Positions 43,102-51,466 of a stretch of 64,000 bases of DNA are shown piece by piece. Within the stretch, counting starts at the first letter, position 1, and every line of letters begins with the position of its first letter. The position numbers and the translations under genes were made by a program. Where the stretch lies: positions 372,001-436,000 of the forward strand of contig JAHBWE010000007.1 of the NCBI GenBank assembly GCA_019637155.1, written 5' to 3'. Under the pieces are notes generated by a model. That model saw only the letters and a program-made list of their open reading frames with translations, was not told the origin of the DNA and made no database searches. Origin of the DNA: Labilithrix sp. GTDB lineage: Bacteria; Myxococcota_A; Polyangia; Polyangiales; Polyangiaceae.

Positions 43102-44010
43102 TCAGCTCCCGCCGGGCGGGTTCCCGACGCAGAGCCCGCTCTTCTGGTTCCGATAGAGGACGGTGAAGCGGAAGAGGAAGCGCACGAAGTCGCCGAACGA
43201 CGCGGCCCGCGTCGTCGTGAGCGATTCGTCGCTCGGCAGCTGGTAGCTGCCGGGGACGCTGGTGAGCGGGAGACGATCGAGCTCGTCCATCGTGACGACG
43301 CGATCGTCGTTCCCGAACCGGTCGGCCTGCGCGAACGGCGCGACGCGAAGGTCGCCCGCGCTGGTGGGCGTGTTGCGAAACAGGTTCTCCGCCGCAAAGT
43401 GCACGCCGACGACGTCGCGCTCGCCGGCGAGGATGCCCACGCCTCTCCCGTCGCCGCGGCCACGGACGCCTGGTCCGCGACAACCGCCGAAGCGCGTCGA
43501 CGTCTTGATCGGCTCGAAGCGGAGCAAGATCTTGTACGGCTTCGGCTCCTCGCCTTCGGAGCGGATCGGGGGCGTCGCGGTCGCCTCGATGATCGCGTGC
43601 GCGTCCTCGTTCGCGAGCGCGACGAGCTCCTCCGGCGGCGTGCCCTCGGCGGGGACGGTGGCGTCGTCGGGGGTGCCGAAGATGACGCCGACGTCGGGGC
43701 ACTCGACCGGCTGGATGCCGTTGAACGTCTGCACGAGGCCGTGGCGCGGATCGAAGACCGCGTTCGTGATCGCGCCGCGGCCGCGGTAGGAGCACGTGTC
43801 GGGCGCGCCGATCTTTCCGACCGTCATCGTCTTGAAGCCGAGGACGACGCGATCGAAGCGGAGCGCGTATTGGTCCTCGCTCCTCGCGCCGTCGACGGTG
43901 TAGTCCGACGCGGTGAAGAGGAACTGCACGGAGCCGAGGCTGAGCGCCTCGTCGGCGGGGACACACGCGGCGCCGAAGAGCGCGAGCGCGAGCGCGAGGA
44001 AGCGACGCAT
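43102..44010 (-). CDS. Lipoprotein coupled to a TonB-dependent receptor
   Basis: A 302-aa lipoprotein, lipobox GAAC at residues 13-16. It is a mixed beta protein: VQFLFTASDYTVDGARSE, YALRFDRVVLGFKTMTVG, KIGAPDTCSYRGRGAITNAV, YKILLRFEPIKTSTRFGGC. The ATG shares one base with the receptor stop (GGAGGATTTTGATG), so translation is coupled. A substrate-capturing partner for the receptor is the natural guess; no known family was recognised. The open frame continuing upstream to 46347 is an artefact of composition. Confidence 0.78.
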   Translation of the reverse strand: MRRFLALALALFGAACVPADEALSLGSVQFLFTASDYTVDGARSEDQYALRFDRVVLGFKTMTVGKIGAPDTCSYRGRGAITNAVFDPRHGLVQTFNGIQPVECPDVGVIFGTPDDATVPAEGTPPEELVALANEDAHAIIEATATPPIRSEGEEPKPYKILLRFEPIKTSTRFGGCRGPGVRGRGDGRGVGILAGERDVVGVHFAAENLFRNTPTSAGDLRVAPFAQADRFGNDDRVVTMDELDRLPLTSVPGSYQLPSDESLTTTRAASFGDFVRFLFRFTVLYRNQKSGLCVGNPPGGS

Positions 44011-46022
44011 CAAAATCCTCCTTCCACGCCGAGGCTCGGCACGCTGACCGGACCGACGACGCGCTCGCGGCACACCGGCGACGCCGGCGCCGCGCCGGGG
44101 AGCTCGAGCGCGGTCCCGCACGCGTAGCCGGTGACCTCGCGCGAGAGCGTGGCGTTGAGGGCCTCGACGATGAACGAGATCCAGCCGGTCTTTCCGATGT
44201 TCCAGCGCTTCTCGACGCGGAGGTCGACGCGCACGAAGGCGGGCGTGCGATCGGGCGGGACGCCCACCCTCTGCTGCGGGAACGCGGGGCGCGGCGCGCT
44301 CTGGGGGATGCCGCTGTACGTGACGAAGCGGAGGCCCACGCGCCAGTTGCGTCCGAGATCGGCGGAGGCGGCGGCGGAGAGCACGTGGGGGCGATCGTAC
44401 GCCGAGATGAAGCGCTGGCCACCCGCGGTGCGCTCGGAGCGCGAGAGCGTGTACGAGAGGAGGCCGCCGATCCGGTTCGTGAGCTTCCGCTTCAGGCCGA
44501 TCTCGACGCCGTACGCGGAGCCGCGGCTCTTCGTGAGGAGCGCGTCGCTGCGCTCGAGATCGATGAGCTCGACCTGCGCGGTGCCGAGCGCGTCGTTCAG
44601 GTTGTAGAACGCGTTGTGGAACATCCCGCCGGTGGCGGTGAAGTCGTAGGGCACGTCGACCTCCACCGCCGCGCTCGTCTGCGCCGTGCGCTGGAGGCCG
44701 CCGCGGAGGTTCGCGAGGGTGATGCCGGGGAGCGTGATCGGCGTCGACGGCGGCTGCGTGGCCATGCCGTAGGCGTGGACGATGCGGACCTTCTTCGTCA
44801 CGAAGAAGCGCGCGGAGAGGCGCGGATCGAGCGTGCCCGCGGTGGCGGGGCCGGAGCCGAACGCGTCGAAGCGCAGGCCGGGCACGACCTCGACGAACGG
44901 CAGCGCGGTGATGACCGCGTCGACGCGCGCGCCCGCCGCCCAGTCGGTGCGCGACGCGAAGATGCCGGCCTGCCGCGCGACCACGTCGTCGTCGTCCGCG
45001 AACGCGGCGAGCGCGTCGGCGTGGTAGCGATCGACGACGACGTCGGCGCCGGTCCGCACGAGGACGCCCTTCGTCACGGGCTGCGTGATCTCGACGCGGC
45101 CCGCCGTCATCACGTTGGTCGCGGCGCGCCGCGCCTCGACGCGGGTGCGATCGAACCCGATCGTCGCGGCGGCGCGGAGGCGGCCGCCGCCGCGGAAGGT
45201 GTGGTCCCAGCGGAGGTCGCCGCGATGGAACTCCGACGCGAAGAGGATGCGCTCGACCGTGAGCGCCGACGTGTCGCGCGGGGCGGAGGGATCGACGAAG
45301 AGGCGGGCGCTCGGGTCCACCGTCTCGCGCTGCGACGCGAGGTCGAACGCGCCGAAGCCGAGGAACGAGATCGTGTCGTGCTCGCCGAGCTGGAACGAGA
45401 CGCGGGCCTGGTAGTCGCGGTAGTCGAGCGTCGTGTCCGACTGGAGCAGGTTGAAGAGCGCGGCGGTGTACGAGTAACGCGCGGACGCGAGCGCGGAGCC
45501 GCGGCCGTTCGCGAACGGGGCCTCGACGAGCGCGCCCGCGTCGATGAGCCGGAGCTGTCCTTCGCCGTGGAGGCGCTCCGACGGCGGCATCGCGGTCGAC
45601 TCGATGACGCCGCCGGCGTAGCGGCCGACCGACGCGGGGTAGCCGCCGCGATGGAGCTCCGTCTTCGCGATGAGCGCGGGGTGGATGACGGCGGGGCCGA
45701 GCCCGAAGTGAAAGAGGTACGGGACGCGGACGCCATCGAAGTAGTAGCCGACGTTCCCCGGCGGCGCGCCGCGCACGTAGAAGTAAGGGAGGCCGGAGAG
45801 CACCGGCGTCATCCCGGGCACCGCCTCCACCGCGCGGAACGGATCGCCGAACGCGCCGGGCAGCTGCCGCACCTCGTTCCGCGCGAGCGAGTCGGACGAC
45901 GTCGATCCCGGCGGCGTCTTGCCGCCGCGCACGACGACCGCCTCCACGTCGTCGGCGTGAGCGCGACGCGCGACGAGCGACAGCGCGACGATAATGCCCA
46001 CCCGGAGACGCACCGCGCCCAT
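44010..46022 (-). CDS. TonB-dependent outer-membrane receptor
   Basis: A 670-aa receptor from the ATG at 46022 (signal peptide ending RRAHA). The plug domain reads VEAVVVRGGKTPP, PYFYVRGAPPGNVGYYFDGV and RYAGGVIES. The barrel has repeated aromatic strands (ALASARYSYTAALFNLLQSD, YGVEIGLKRKLTNRIGGLLS, YTLSRSE). It ends in a strand closing with Phe (GVEGGF). It belongs to the CirA/FecA-like class; the ligand is unknown. A longer start at 46058 exists but lacks better features. Confidence 0.88.
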   Translation of the reverse strand: MGAVRLRVGIIVALSLVARRAHADDVEAVVVRGGKTPPGSTSSDSLARNEVRQLPGAFGDPFRAVEAVPGMTPVLSGLPYFYVRGAPPGNVGYYFDGVRVPYLFHFGLGPAVIHPALIAKTELHRGGYPASVGRYAGGVIESTAMPPSERLHGEGQLRLIDAGALVEAPFANGRGSALASARYSYTAALFNLLQSDTTLDYRDYQARVSFQLGEHDTISFLGFGAFDLASQRETVDPSARLFVDPSAPRDTSALTVERILFASEFHRGDLRWDHTFRGGGRLRAAATIGFDRTRVEARRAATNVMTAGRVEITQPVTKGVLVRTGADVVVDRYHADALAAFADDDDVVARQAGIFASRTDWAAGARVDAVITALPFVEVVPGLRFDAFGSGPATAGTLDPRLSARFFVTKKVRIVHAYGMATQPPSTPITLPGITLANLRGGLQRTAQTSAAVEVDVPYDFTATGGMFHNAFYNLNDALGTAQVELIDLERSDALLTKSRGSAYGVEIGLKRKLTNRIGGLLSYTLSRSERTAGGQRFISAYDRPHVLSAAASADLGRNWRVGLRFVTYSGIPQSAPRPAFPQQRVGVPPDRTPAFVRVDLRVEKRWNIGKTGWISFIVEALNATLSREVTGYACGTALELPGAAPASPVCRERVVGPVSVPSLGVEGGF

Positions 46023-46060
46023 CCTGGGCCGACGGCACGCGCGCTGCAACACGTGCATGC

Positions 46061-46939
46061 ATGAGAGAACCTCGCTTTCTCCTCGCGGCCTTCGTGGCCG
46101 TCCCTCTCCTCCTTCTCGCCCCACGTGACGCGCGTGCCGGGATCGCGGCGTGCAACGACATCGACGTCCGGGCGAGCGCGCGCTGCGAGGTCGTCACCTC
46201 CGGCGGCTGCACGGCGCAGTGCGAGCCGGCGCGCTTCGAGGCCGCGTGCAACGCGCAGCTGACCGCGCAGTGCGACGGCGAGTGCTCCGCCAGCGTCGAC
46301 GCGACGTGCACGGCGGCGTGCGAGGGGACGTGCACCGGGCAGTGCACCGCCGATCCGGGCTCGCTCGACTGTCAGGGCAGCTGCGAAGGGAGCTGCAACG
46401 CGGACTGCGATGCAGAGTGTCAGGGTCAGGCGAGCAGCAACACCGCGAGCGGCGCGTGCAAGGCGAAGTGCTCCGCGAGCTGCAACGCGAAGTGCACCGC
46501 GAGCTGCACCGGCACGGAGCCAAACGCCTCGTGCGACGCGAAGTGCCGCGCGTCGTGCCAGGGCTCGTGCCGCGCGAAGGCGAACGCGCGCTGCCAGATC
46601 GACTGCCAGAGCCGCCTCGACGCGGACTGCAAGGCGCGGCTCGAGGGCGGCTGCCGCGGGCGCTGCGAGCGGCCGGAGGGCGCGCTCTTCTGCGACGGCC
46701 AGTACGTCGACACGGGCGACAACCTCCAGCGGTGCATCGACGCGCTCCGCGCGCAGCTGAACATCCAGGTGTCGGGGAGCGCGAGCTCGTCGTGCTCGGG
46801 CAATCAATGCACCGCTGAGGCAGAAGGCACCGCCTCGTGCGCCGCATCGCCGAATACGGCTCCGGTAACACCCGCATTTGCGGTGCTGGGGCTGGTCGGC
46901 CTGACCGTTGCACGGAGCATCCGCCGGCGCCGGCGCTGA
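46061..46939 (+). CDS. Extremely Cys-rich secreted repeat protein with C-terminal anchor
   Basis: A 292-aa exported protein: signal peptide ending APRDARA, then about 170 residues of near-periodic Cys pairs (CSASVDATCTAACEGTCTGQ, CKAKCSASCNAKCTASC), about one Cys per four residues in a C-x3-C rhythm with Ala/Thr/Ser between. A CDGQYVDTGDNLQRC unit and a small Ser-rich domain follow, then a hydrophobic helix and RSIRRRRR, a MYXO-CTERM-like anchor. The regular spacing suggests a solenoid with stacked disulfides or a metal-binding rod. It is divergent from the TonB receptor with 38 bp between starts. Confidence 0.8.
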   Translation: MREPRFLLAAFVAVPLLLLAPRDARAGIAACNDIDVRASARCEVVTSGGCTAQCEPARFEAACNAQLTAQCDGECSASVDATCTAACEGTCTGQCTADPGSLDCQGSCEGSCNADCDAECQGQASSNTASGACKAKCSASCNAKCTASCTGTEPNASCDAKCRASCQGSCRAKANARCQIDCQSRLDADCKARLEGGCRGRCERPEGALFCDGQYVDTGDNLQRCIDALRAQLNIQVSGSASSSCSGNQCTAEAEGTASCAASPNTAPVTPAFAVLGLVGLTVARSIRRRRR

Positions 46940-46956
46940 ACACAGGAGACCTTTCG

Positions 46957-47349
46957 ATGGATACGACGACGACCTCGCAGAAGAACGGAACGACGAAGAC
47001 CAAGGGCGGCATGGAGGCGATCGAAGAGGAGGTGCAGCACGTCGGCACCGCGCTGTCGGAGCGCGTCGCCGAGGCGCGCGACCTCGTCGAGGACCTCCGC
47101 GACCGCGCCGAGATGGCGATCCACGAGCGCCCCTACATCGTGCCGGTCGCGGCCGGCGCGGTCGGCCTCGGCGTCGGCATCCTCATCGGCTCGAAGCTGA
47201 CGCGCATGATCGCGCTCGGCGTCGCGGGCGCTCTCCTCAGCGAGACGGTGCGCACGCAGCTCGTGACGATCGGTCAGGAGCTGATCAAGAACGTCGGCGA
47301 CAAGCTGGACGCCGAGGACGTCGAGGAACCAGCCACGTCCTCCGTGTAA
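46957..47349 (+). CDS. DUF883 (ElaB/YqjD)-like membrane-associated protein
   Basis: A 130-aa protein with a good ribosome site (CAGGAG). A charged amphipathic first half (IEEEVQHVGTALSERVAEAR, DLVEDLRDRAEMAIHERPY) is followed by a Gly-rich membrane helix (VPVAAGAVGLGVGILIG) and a second short hydrophobic segment (MIALGVAGALL). This is the ElaB/YqjD layout, where the protein sits in the inner membrane and binds ribosomes in stationary phase. It may be co-transcribed with the Cys-rich gene 17 bp upstream. Confidence 0.75.
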   Translation: MDTTTTSQKNGTTKTKGGMEAIEEEVQHVGTALSERVAEARDLVEDLRDRAEMAIHERPYIVPVAAGAVGLGVGILIGSKLTRMIALGVAGALLSETVRTQLVTIGQELIKNVGDKLDAEDVEEPATSSV

Positions 47350-47353
47350 GCCG

Positions 47354-48088
47354 TCACGCGAGCTCGAGGTCGACGATGAGCGGCAGGTGATCGGACGCGC
47401 GGCGCGCCCTCGCGTCGTGCGCCCGCGTCACGGCGCGCACCTGGATGCCGGGGGTCACGAAGACGTGATCGATCCGCAGCACCGGGAACGCGGCCGGGAA
47501 CGTCGGCACCGGGTCGTGCCCGCGCAGCGCGCGCTGGACGTCGGTCATCCGCGCGGCGAAGCGGCGGTAGGTGCGTGCATGTTGCACGGCGTTGAGGTCC
47601 CCGCAGAGGATGCGGAGCGGCCCCATCTCGGAGCTGCCGAGCCAGCTCTCGCCGAGGAGCTCGCGCGATTGCTGGTCGCGCTCGCGCCGCGACACGCCGA
47701 GGTGGGTGCTCACGACGTCGAGCGTGTGCGGGCCGATCGTGGTCTTCGCCCAGATCGCGCCGCGCGGCTCGGCGACAGGGCTCTCTGCGGGGAACGTCGT
47801 GACGCGCACGAGGGCGAGCGGCGAGCGGGAGAGGAGCGCGTGGCCATAAAAGCCGACGCCGCGCCGGAACGTGCGACAGAAGAGGAGCGTCATCCCGAGG
47901 CCGCGCGCGATGTCGCGGGCGTGGTGCGCGCCGTCGTCGTCGTCCGTCTCCGGCGCGTCGAGCTCTTGCAGGGCGACGACGTCGGGCGCCGCTTCGCCGA
48001 TGACGGCGGTGATGTCCGCGGTCGAGTCGCGCCCGCCGCGGCCGACGCAGCGGTGGACGTTGTACGTCATGACCCGGAGTCGAGACAC
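47354..48088 (-). CDS. Endonuclease/exonuclease/phosphatase (EEP) family hydrolase
   Basis: A 244-aa EEP-fold phosphodiesterase. Motifs in order: MTYNVHRC (Asn), LQELD (catalytic Glu), STHLGVSRRERDQQ, CGDLNA (Asp/Asn), RIDHVFV and ASDHLPL (catalytic His). It lacks a signal peptide. The branch includes DNA exonucleases, phospholipases and sphingomyelinases; the substrate cannot be told. It starts at the GTG at 48088 or the ATG at 48070. Confidence 0.88.
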   Translation of the reverse strand: MSRLRVMTYNVHRCVGRGGRDSTADITAVIGEAAPDVVALQELDAPETDDDDGAHHARDIARGLGMTLLFCRTFRRGVGFYGHALLSRSPLALVRVTTFPAESPVAEPRGAIWAKTTIGPHTLDVVSTHLGVSRRERDQQSRELLGESWLGSSEMGPLRILCGDLNAVQHARTYRRFAARMTDVQRALRGHDPVPTFPAAFPVLRIDHVFVTPGIQVRAVTRAHDARARRASDHLPLIVDLELA

Positions 48089-48132
48089 GGAACGAGCATT
48101 GCAACCAATCCCGCGAAAGGAAAAGAGTCATC

Positions 48133-48336
48133 ATGGCGCAGAAACAGGAAAACCAGGGCGATCAGGGCGGCGAGGGCAACTACGACGCGAGCCGCCGCTA
48201 CCGCGAGGGCCTCGAGAAGTCGGTGAAGGAGGGCAAGTCCGAGGAGCTCGGCAAGGAGGCGAAGACGGCGCTCGAGGGGAGCGAGGGCAAGGAGCTCCGC
48301 GAAGCAGAGGAGCTCGGGAAGCGCGGCGGGAAGTAG
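48133..48336 (+). CDS. Small hydrophilic stress-type protein
   Basis: A 67-aa, strongly charged protein lacking hydrophobic residues (QENQGDQGGEGNYDASRRYR, EGLEKSVKEGKSEELGKEA), Gly/Glu/Lys-rich and probably unfolded. It is preceded by AAAGGAAAAG-type ribosome site and ends 3 bp before the YihY gene, so the two are co-transcribed. It resembles hydrophilin-like stress proteins in composition only. Confidence 0.65.
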   Translation: MAQKQENQGDQGGEGNYDASRRYREGLEKSVKEGKSEELGKEAKTALEGSEGKELREAEELGKRGGK

Positions 48337-48339
48337 GCC

Positions 48340-49305
48340 ATGACGACCGCCGTCGCCTCGTACGAGAAGAAGGGTCTCCGGAACCGCGTCGCGTTCCTGG
48401 TCGAGCTCTTCAGCGACACGTTCGAGCGGTTCTCGGACAACGAGGGGTTCCGGCTCGGCGCGGCGTTCTCGTACTACGCGACGTTCTCGATCTTCCCGCT
48501 CCTCCTGCTCTCGATCACCATCGTCGGCTTCCTCGTCGGCGACTCGGCCGCGACGCGCGACGAGCTCCTCGACGCGATCGCGGCGCCGGGCAACCCGGTG
48601 CGCGACGTCGTGGCGAAGACGCTCACCGCGATGCAGGAGAGCGGGAGCGCGCGCGGCATCTCCGCCGTCGTCGGCGTGGTCACGCTCTTCTTCGGCGCGA
48701 GCGGCGCCTTCACGGAGGTCGACGCAGCGCTGAACCGCATCTGGTGCGTGGCGGACCGGAAGGCGGAGGGGCTGAAGGGGACCGTGCGCGTCTTCGTGCA
48801 GGAGCGACTCGCGAGCTTCGCGATCGTCGCGGGCCTCGGCCTCACGGTGCTGGTCTCGCTCGTCGCGAGCTCGGTGCTCTCGTTCATCACGGCGCAGACG
48901 AACGACGTGCTCGGCGGCGGCGGCCCGCTCTGGCCCGCGATCATGAAGACGACGGAGTCCGCGACGTCGATCGTGCTCCTCACGTTCGTGTTCACGCTCG
49001 CGTTCCACTTCATCCCCCGCACGCGCCCGCCGATGCGCCTCGTGCTCCCGGGCGCGCTCCTCACGACCGTGTTCCTGAGCGCGCTGAAGGAGGTCTTCGC
49101 GACGTACCTCGCGCACATCACCAACTACTCGGCGTACGGCGTCGCCGGCGGCGTCCTCGGCCTCGCGACGTGGATCTACCTGACGAGCATGATCATCTTC
49201 CTCGGCGCCCAGCTGACCCGCATCTACGCCGAGAAGATCGGCGCGGTGGAGCCCTGCGCGCTGCAACGCGGCCTCGCGCCGAGCCGCGATCGTCGCGAGA
49301 GCTAA
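48340..49305 (+). CDS. YihY/BrkB-family inner-membrane protein
   Basis: A 321-aa polytopic protein with about six helices. Family features are the opening helix with GFRLGAAFSYYATFSIFPLL, FFGASGAFTEVDAALNRIW, and the later FVFTLAFHFIPRTRPPMRLV, GALLTTVFLSALKEVFATYL and YGVAGGVLGLATWIYLTSMI. The function of the family (once called RNase BN by mistake) is unclear; a transporter is likely. It is in the stress-type gene group. Confidence 0.9.
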   Translation: MTTAVASYEKKGLRNRVAFLVELFSDTFERFSDNEGFRLGAAFSYYATFSIFPLLLLSITIVGFLVGDSAATRDELLDAIAAPGNPVRDVVAKTLTAMQESGSARGISAVVGVVTLFFGASGAFTEVDAALNRIWCVADRKAEGLKGTVRVFVQERLASFAIVAGLGLTVLVSLVASSVLSFITAQTNDVLGGGGPLWPAIMKTTESATSIVLLTFVFTLAFHFIPRTRPPMRLVLPGALLTTVFLSALKEVFATYLAHITNYSAYGVAGGVLGLATWIYLTSMIIFLGAQLTRIYAEKIGAVEPCALQRGLAPSRDRRES

Positions 49306-49339
49306 GAGCTCATCGCCGAGCGCATGCTACCTTTTCGTC

Positions 49340-49573
49340 ATGACCCGCCCCGAGCTCGCGGCAGCCATTCACACGGCCCCAGTGCCGGAGTGGCACAAGG
49401 AAGAGCTCGACCGCCGTCTCGATGACACGGACGCAGGCAAGTTCGTCCCATGGTCCGAGGCGCGAGCGCGGATCCTCGGCTCGCGATCCGGGGCGGCGGC
49501 CTCGACGAGCTCGTACCTGATCGCGCGCGGCGTCCGCTACGACCGATCCGGCTGCGCGACGACGTCGCCGTAG
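49340..49573 (+). CDS. Addiction-module antitoxin-like ORF, toxin-less, odd C-terminus
   Basis: A 77-aa frame. Residues 15-48 (VPEWHKEELDRRLDDTDAG then KFVPWSEARARILGSR) fit the 'putative addiction module component' antitoxins (W-x-x-E-L-x-R-R, then P-W-x-E). The family normally ends there; the final 25 residues here read through the 3' end of the convergent gene and resemble nothing. No RelE/ParE toxin follows. It is probably an orphan or decayed antitoxin. Confidence 0.5.
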   Translation: MTRPELAAAIHTAPVPEWHKEELDRRLDDTDAGKFVPWSEARARILGSRSGAAASTSSYLIARGVRYDRSGCATTSP

Positions 49574-50052
49574 AGGATGCCCGCGCGGTAGCCCGCCTTG
49601 GCGTAGACGATCTCGGAGCGCTTTGTGCCGTCGGGGCCGTAGGTGCGGAGGACGCTGTCGGTGCGCTGGGCGCCGGTCGCGGTGGTGCCGCGCCACTTGA
49701 TCTGGCCGTCGGAGGAGACGCACACGACACATGGCGTCTCCGTGCCCGACGACGTCGCGTCGACGAGCACGAGGTCGGTGCCGCAGACGAGGCCCGCGTC
49801 CGGCGTGAAGCCGATCTGCACCGTGCCGACGTGGCGGCCGTTCGCGACCTCGACGCAGACGATCGCGTCGCCCGACGAGGCGAGCACCCGCGCGCCGACG
49901 CGGAACAAACGCTGGATCGCCGACTCGGCGACGAAGTGCCAGCGGACCGCGCCGGTGTCGCGGTCGAACGCGACGAGAGCGCGGCCCATGCACGTGATGA
50001 CCGGTTCTTGCTGCTGCTGCTGCTGATTCCCCGTCGGCGGTCCGTAGCTCAT
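49537..50052 (-). CDS. PQQ-like beta-propeller fragment protein
   Basis: A 171-aa cytosolic protein with three propeller-like blades: ALVAFDRDTGAVRWHFVAES, AIVCVEVANGRHVGTVQIG and CVVCVSSDGQIKWRGTTATG, of the type found in PQQ-binding quinoprotein repeats. A full propeller needs seven or eight blades, so this must oligomerise or is shortened. Residues 10-15 are poly-Gln from a CAG repeat. It ends within the antitoxin-like ORF and is third in a minus-strand series from 50826. Confidence 0.65.
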   Translation of the reverse strand: MSYGPPTGNQQQQQQEPVITCMGRALVAFDRDTGAVRWHFVAESAIQRLFRVGARVLASSGDAIVCVEVANGRHVGTVQIGFTPDAGLVCGTDLVLVDATSSGTETPCVVCVSSDGQIKWRGTTATGAQRTDSVLRTYGPDGTKRSEIVYAKAGYRAGILYGDVVAQPDRS

Positions 50053-50062
50053 GCACCTCGAT

Positions 50063-50656
50063 CTATCCGATCTCGGCGCGCCTTTCACTGATCGGAGCGC
50101 GGCGCGAGCGCGGCGCCGTATCGCGCGCGATCGCGGCCTCGAAGCGAAGCGTGAGCTTTACATCTTCTGCGCTCACCGCCACCGCGCCGTCCACCGCCGA
50201 GAGCGCGAAGGTGCCGCCGCCGATGCGGGCCGGCAACGCGAGCCGCCGCGAGAGGGTCTCGGCGAAATTCCACACGAGCTTCTCGCGGTGCTGCGCGACC
50301 GCGCCGCCGATCGCGCGCGCGATCTTGCCGTCGACGAAGGCGGGGACGCCCTTGAGGTCCAGCCGCTCGATGACCGGCTCGAGCGCGAGCACGCGACGCG
50401 GCTCGCGCGTGACGACGCGCGGCACGAGCAAGAGCTGCCACGCCTCGAGCGTGACCGGGATCGCGACGCCGGCGACGTCCCACGTCACGCGGGCGTCGCC
50501 GCGCAGCCGGAGCCCGGCGTCGGGGACGAGCTCGAGCCGCGGCCGGCCGAGCGCGATCGATCGCCCGCGCTGCGCGTCGATCGCGACCGCCAGCGGCGTG
50601 AGCGCGCCGACGAGCGCGCCGATCTCCTCCTTCGTGACCGCGGCCGTGAGGAGCAT
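50063..50656 (-). CDS. Protein of unknown function
   Basis: A 197-aa protein. The middle reads as alternating beta strands (SIALGRPRLELVPDAGLRLR, GDARVTWDVAGVAIPVTLEA, WQLLLVPRVVTREPRRVLAL), with a C-terminal strand AVAVSAEDVKLTLRFEA, then an Arg-rich tail. The pattern is like lipid-binding YceB/DUF1439-type or LEA-2-type sandwich proteins, but no signal peptide is present. Lies 5 bp after the DUF1328 gene and 10 bp before the propeller gene, so operonic. Confidence 0.6.
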   Translation of the reverse strand: MLLTAAVTKEEIGALVGALTPLAVAIDAQRGRSIALGRPRLELVPDAGLRLRGDARVTWDVAGVAIPVTLEAWQLLLVPRVVTREPRRVLALEPVIERLDLKGVPAFVDGKIARAIGGAVAQHREKLVWNFAETLSRRLALPARIGGGTFALSAVDGAVAVSAEDVKLTLRFEAAIARDTAPRSRRAPISERRAEIG

Positions 50657-50661
50657 CGGGA

Positions 50662-50826
50662 TCAGGCCGGAACGCGGCGACCGAAGACGAGCGAGAGCGC
50701 GCCCAGGACGAGGAAGACGAAGAAGAGGATCTTCGCGATCCCGGCGGCGCTGGCAGCGATGCCGCTGAAACCGAGCACGGCGGCGGCGAGTGCGATGACG
50801 AAGAAGACGGCTGCCCAGTACAACAT
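50662..50826 (-). CDS. DUF1328 small membrane protein
   Basis: A 54-aa protein with two helices, WAAVFFVIALAAAVLGFSG and AKILFFVFLVLGALSLVFG, the standard DUF1328 (YtjA-like) layout and length. An AAAGGAAA ribosome site precedes the ATG. The family is linked to stress conditions; the function is unknown. Confidence 0.88.
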   Translation of the reverse strand: MLYWAAVFFVIALAAAVLGFSGIAASAAGIAKILFFVFLVLGALSLVFGRRVPA

Positions 50827-51053
50827 GACGATTTCCTTTCGACGTTCCTGATGCGTTTGGTGTTCGAAGAGGACGTAGCGAGGAGCGTGCCCGTCCCGAC
50901 GCGCTCGAATCGGCCGCGCGCGCCGCAGTTGCGCGGGCCCCGCGGCCTCATCCGAGGCAGAAAGGCACGCAGGAAGGCGCGTGTCTTCGCCACCGCTTCC
51001 TCGCGCGACGCAGGACGTGCGGCGCGGCACTCCCCATGCAAGCCGGAGTGGTC

Positions 51054-51224
51054 ATGAACAATCCCGAGAAGAAGCCGGAGCCGGTGAATCCGGACCCGAA
51101 GACCCATCCGATTCACCCGAACATCCCGAACCAGCCCATCCACGAGCCGCTGCAGACGGGCGAGGGCAGCGATCCGAAGCGCCCCGTCACGCCGCAGACG
51201 GACCCGAACGTCCCGCAGCAGTAG
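51054..51224 (+). CDS. Small Pro-rich peptide
   Basis: A 56-aa hydrophilic peptide of Asn-Pro and His-Pro repeats (NPEKKPEPVNPDPKTHPIHP, NIPNQPIHEPLQTGEG). The ATG at 51054 has a GGAG site 6 bp upstream. It has no fold signature and lies 5 bp before the HicB-like gene, with which it is probably co-transcribed. The 227 bp upstream show only its likely promoter region. Confidence 0.55.
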   Translation: MNNPEKKPEPVNPDPKTHPIHPNIPNQPIHEPLQTGEGSDPKRPVTPQTDPNVPQQ

Positions 51225-51229
51225 CCGTC

Positions 51230-51466
51230 ATGCGCTTCTCGTATCGCCTCATCCGAGATCGCCGCGGCTACCTCGCCGAGTGCCTCGAGGCCGAGGCCGC
51301 GGGCGAGGGCAAGACCGCGGCCGAGGCGGTCGAGTCGCTGCGCGCGCTCCTCCACGAGCGCATGTTCCGTCCTGACGCGGTCGCGCCGCCGTCCGCGACC
51401 GAGGAGAGCACGATCGAGCTCGTCCTCACCGAGGACGGGCAGTCCGGGTCCACCGCATCCGCGTGA
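51230..51466 (+). CDS. HicB-like antitoxin-fold protein without a toxin gene
   Basis: A 78-aa protein opening FSYRLIRDRRGYLAECLEAE then AAGEGKTAAEAVESLRALLH, the partial RNase H fold pattern of HicB (strand, 'G-x-Y-x-A-x-C-x-E', 'G-x-T-x-x-E-A-x-x-x-L'). There is no DNA-binding C-terminus, and no HicA gene is adjacent. Its 3' end overlaps the end of the convergent trmB by 41 bp. Confidence 0.65.
   Translation: MRFSYRLIRDRRGYLAECLEAEAAGEGKTAAEAVESLRALLHERMFRPDAVAPPSATEESTIELVLTEDGQSGSTASA

Noticed and set aside
43102..46347. One 1081-residue protein joining the lipoprotein and upstream sequence
   Set aside because: Only the last 302 residues are protein-like; they start with a lipoprotein signal at 44010, and the TonB receptor occupies the rest in another frame.
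49340..49573. Complete toxin-antitoxin module
   Set aside because: No toxin gene on either side; the next gene is a convergent propeller protein.
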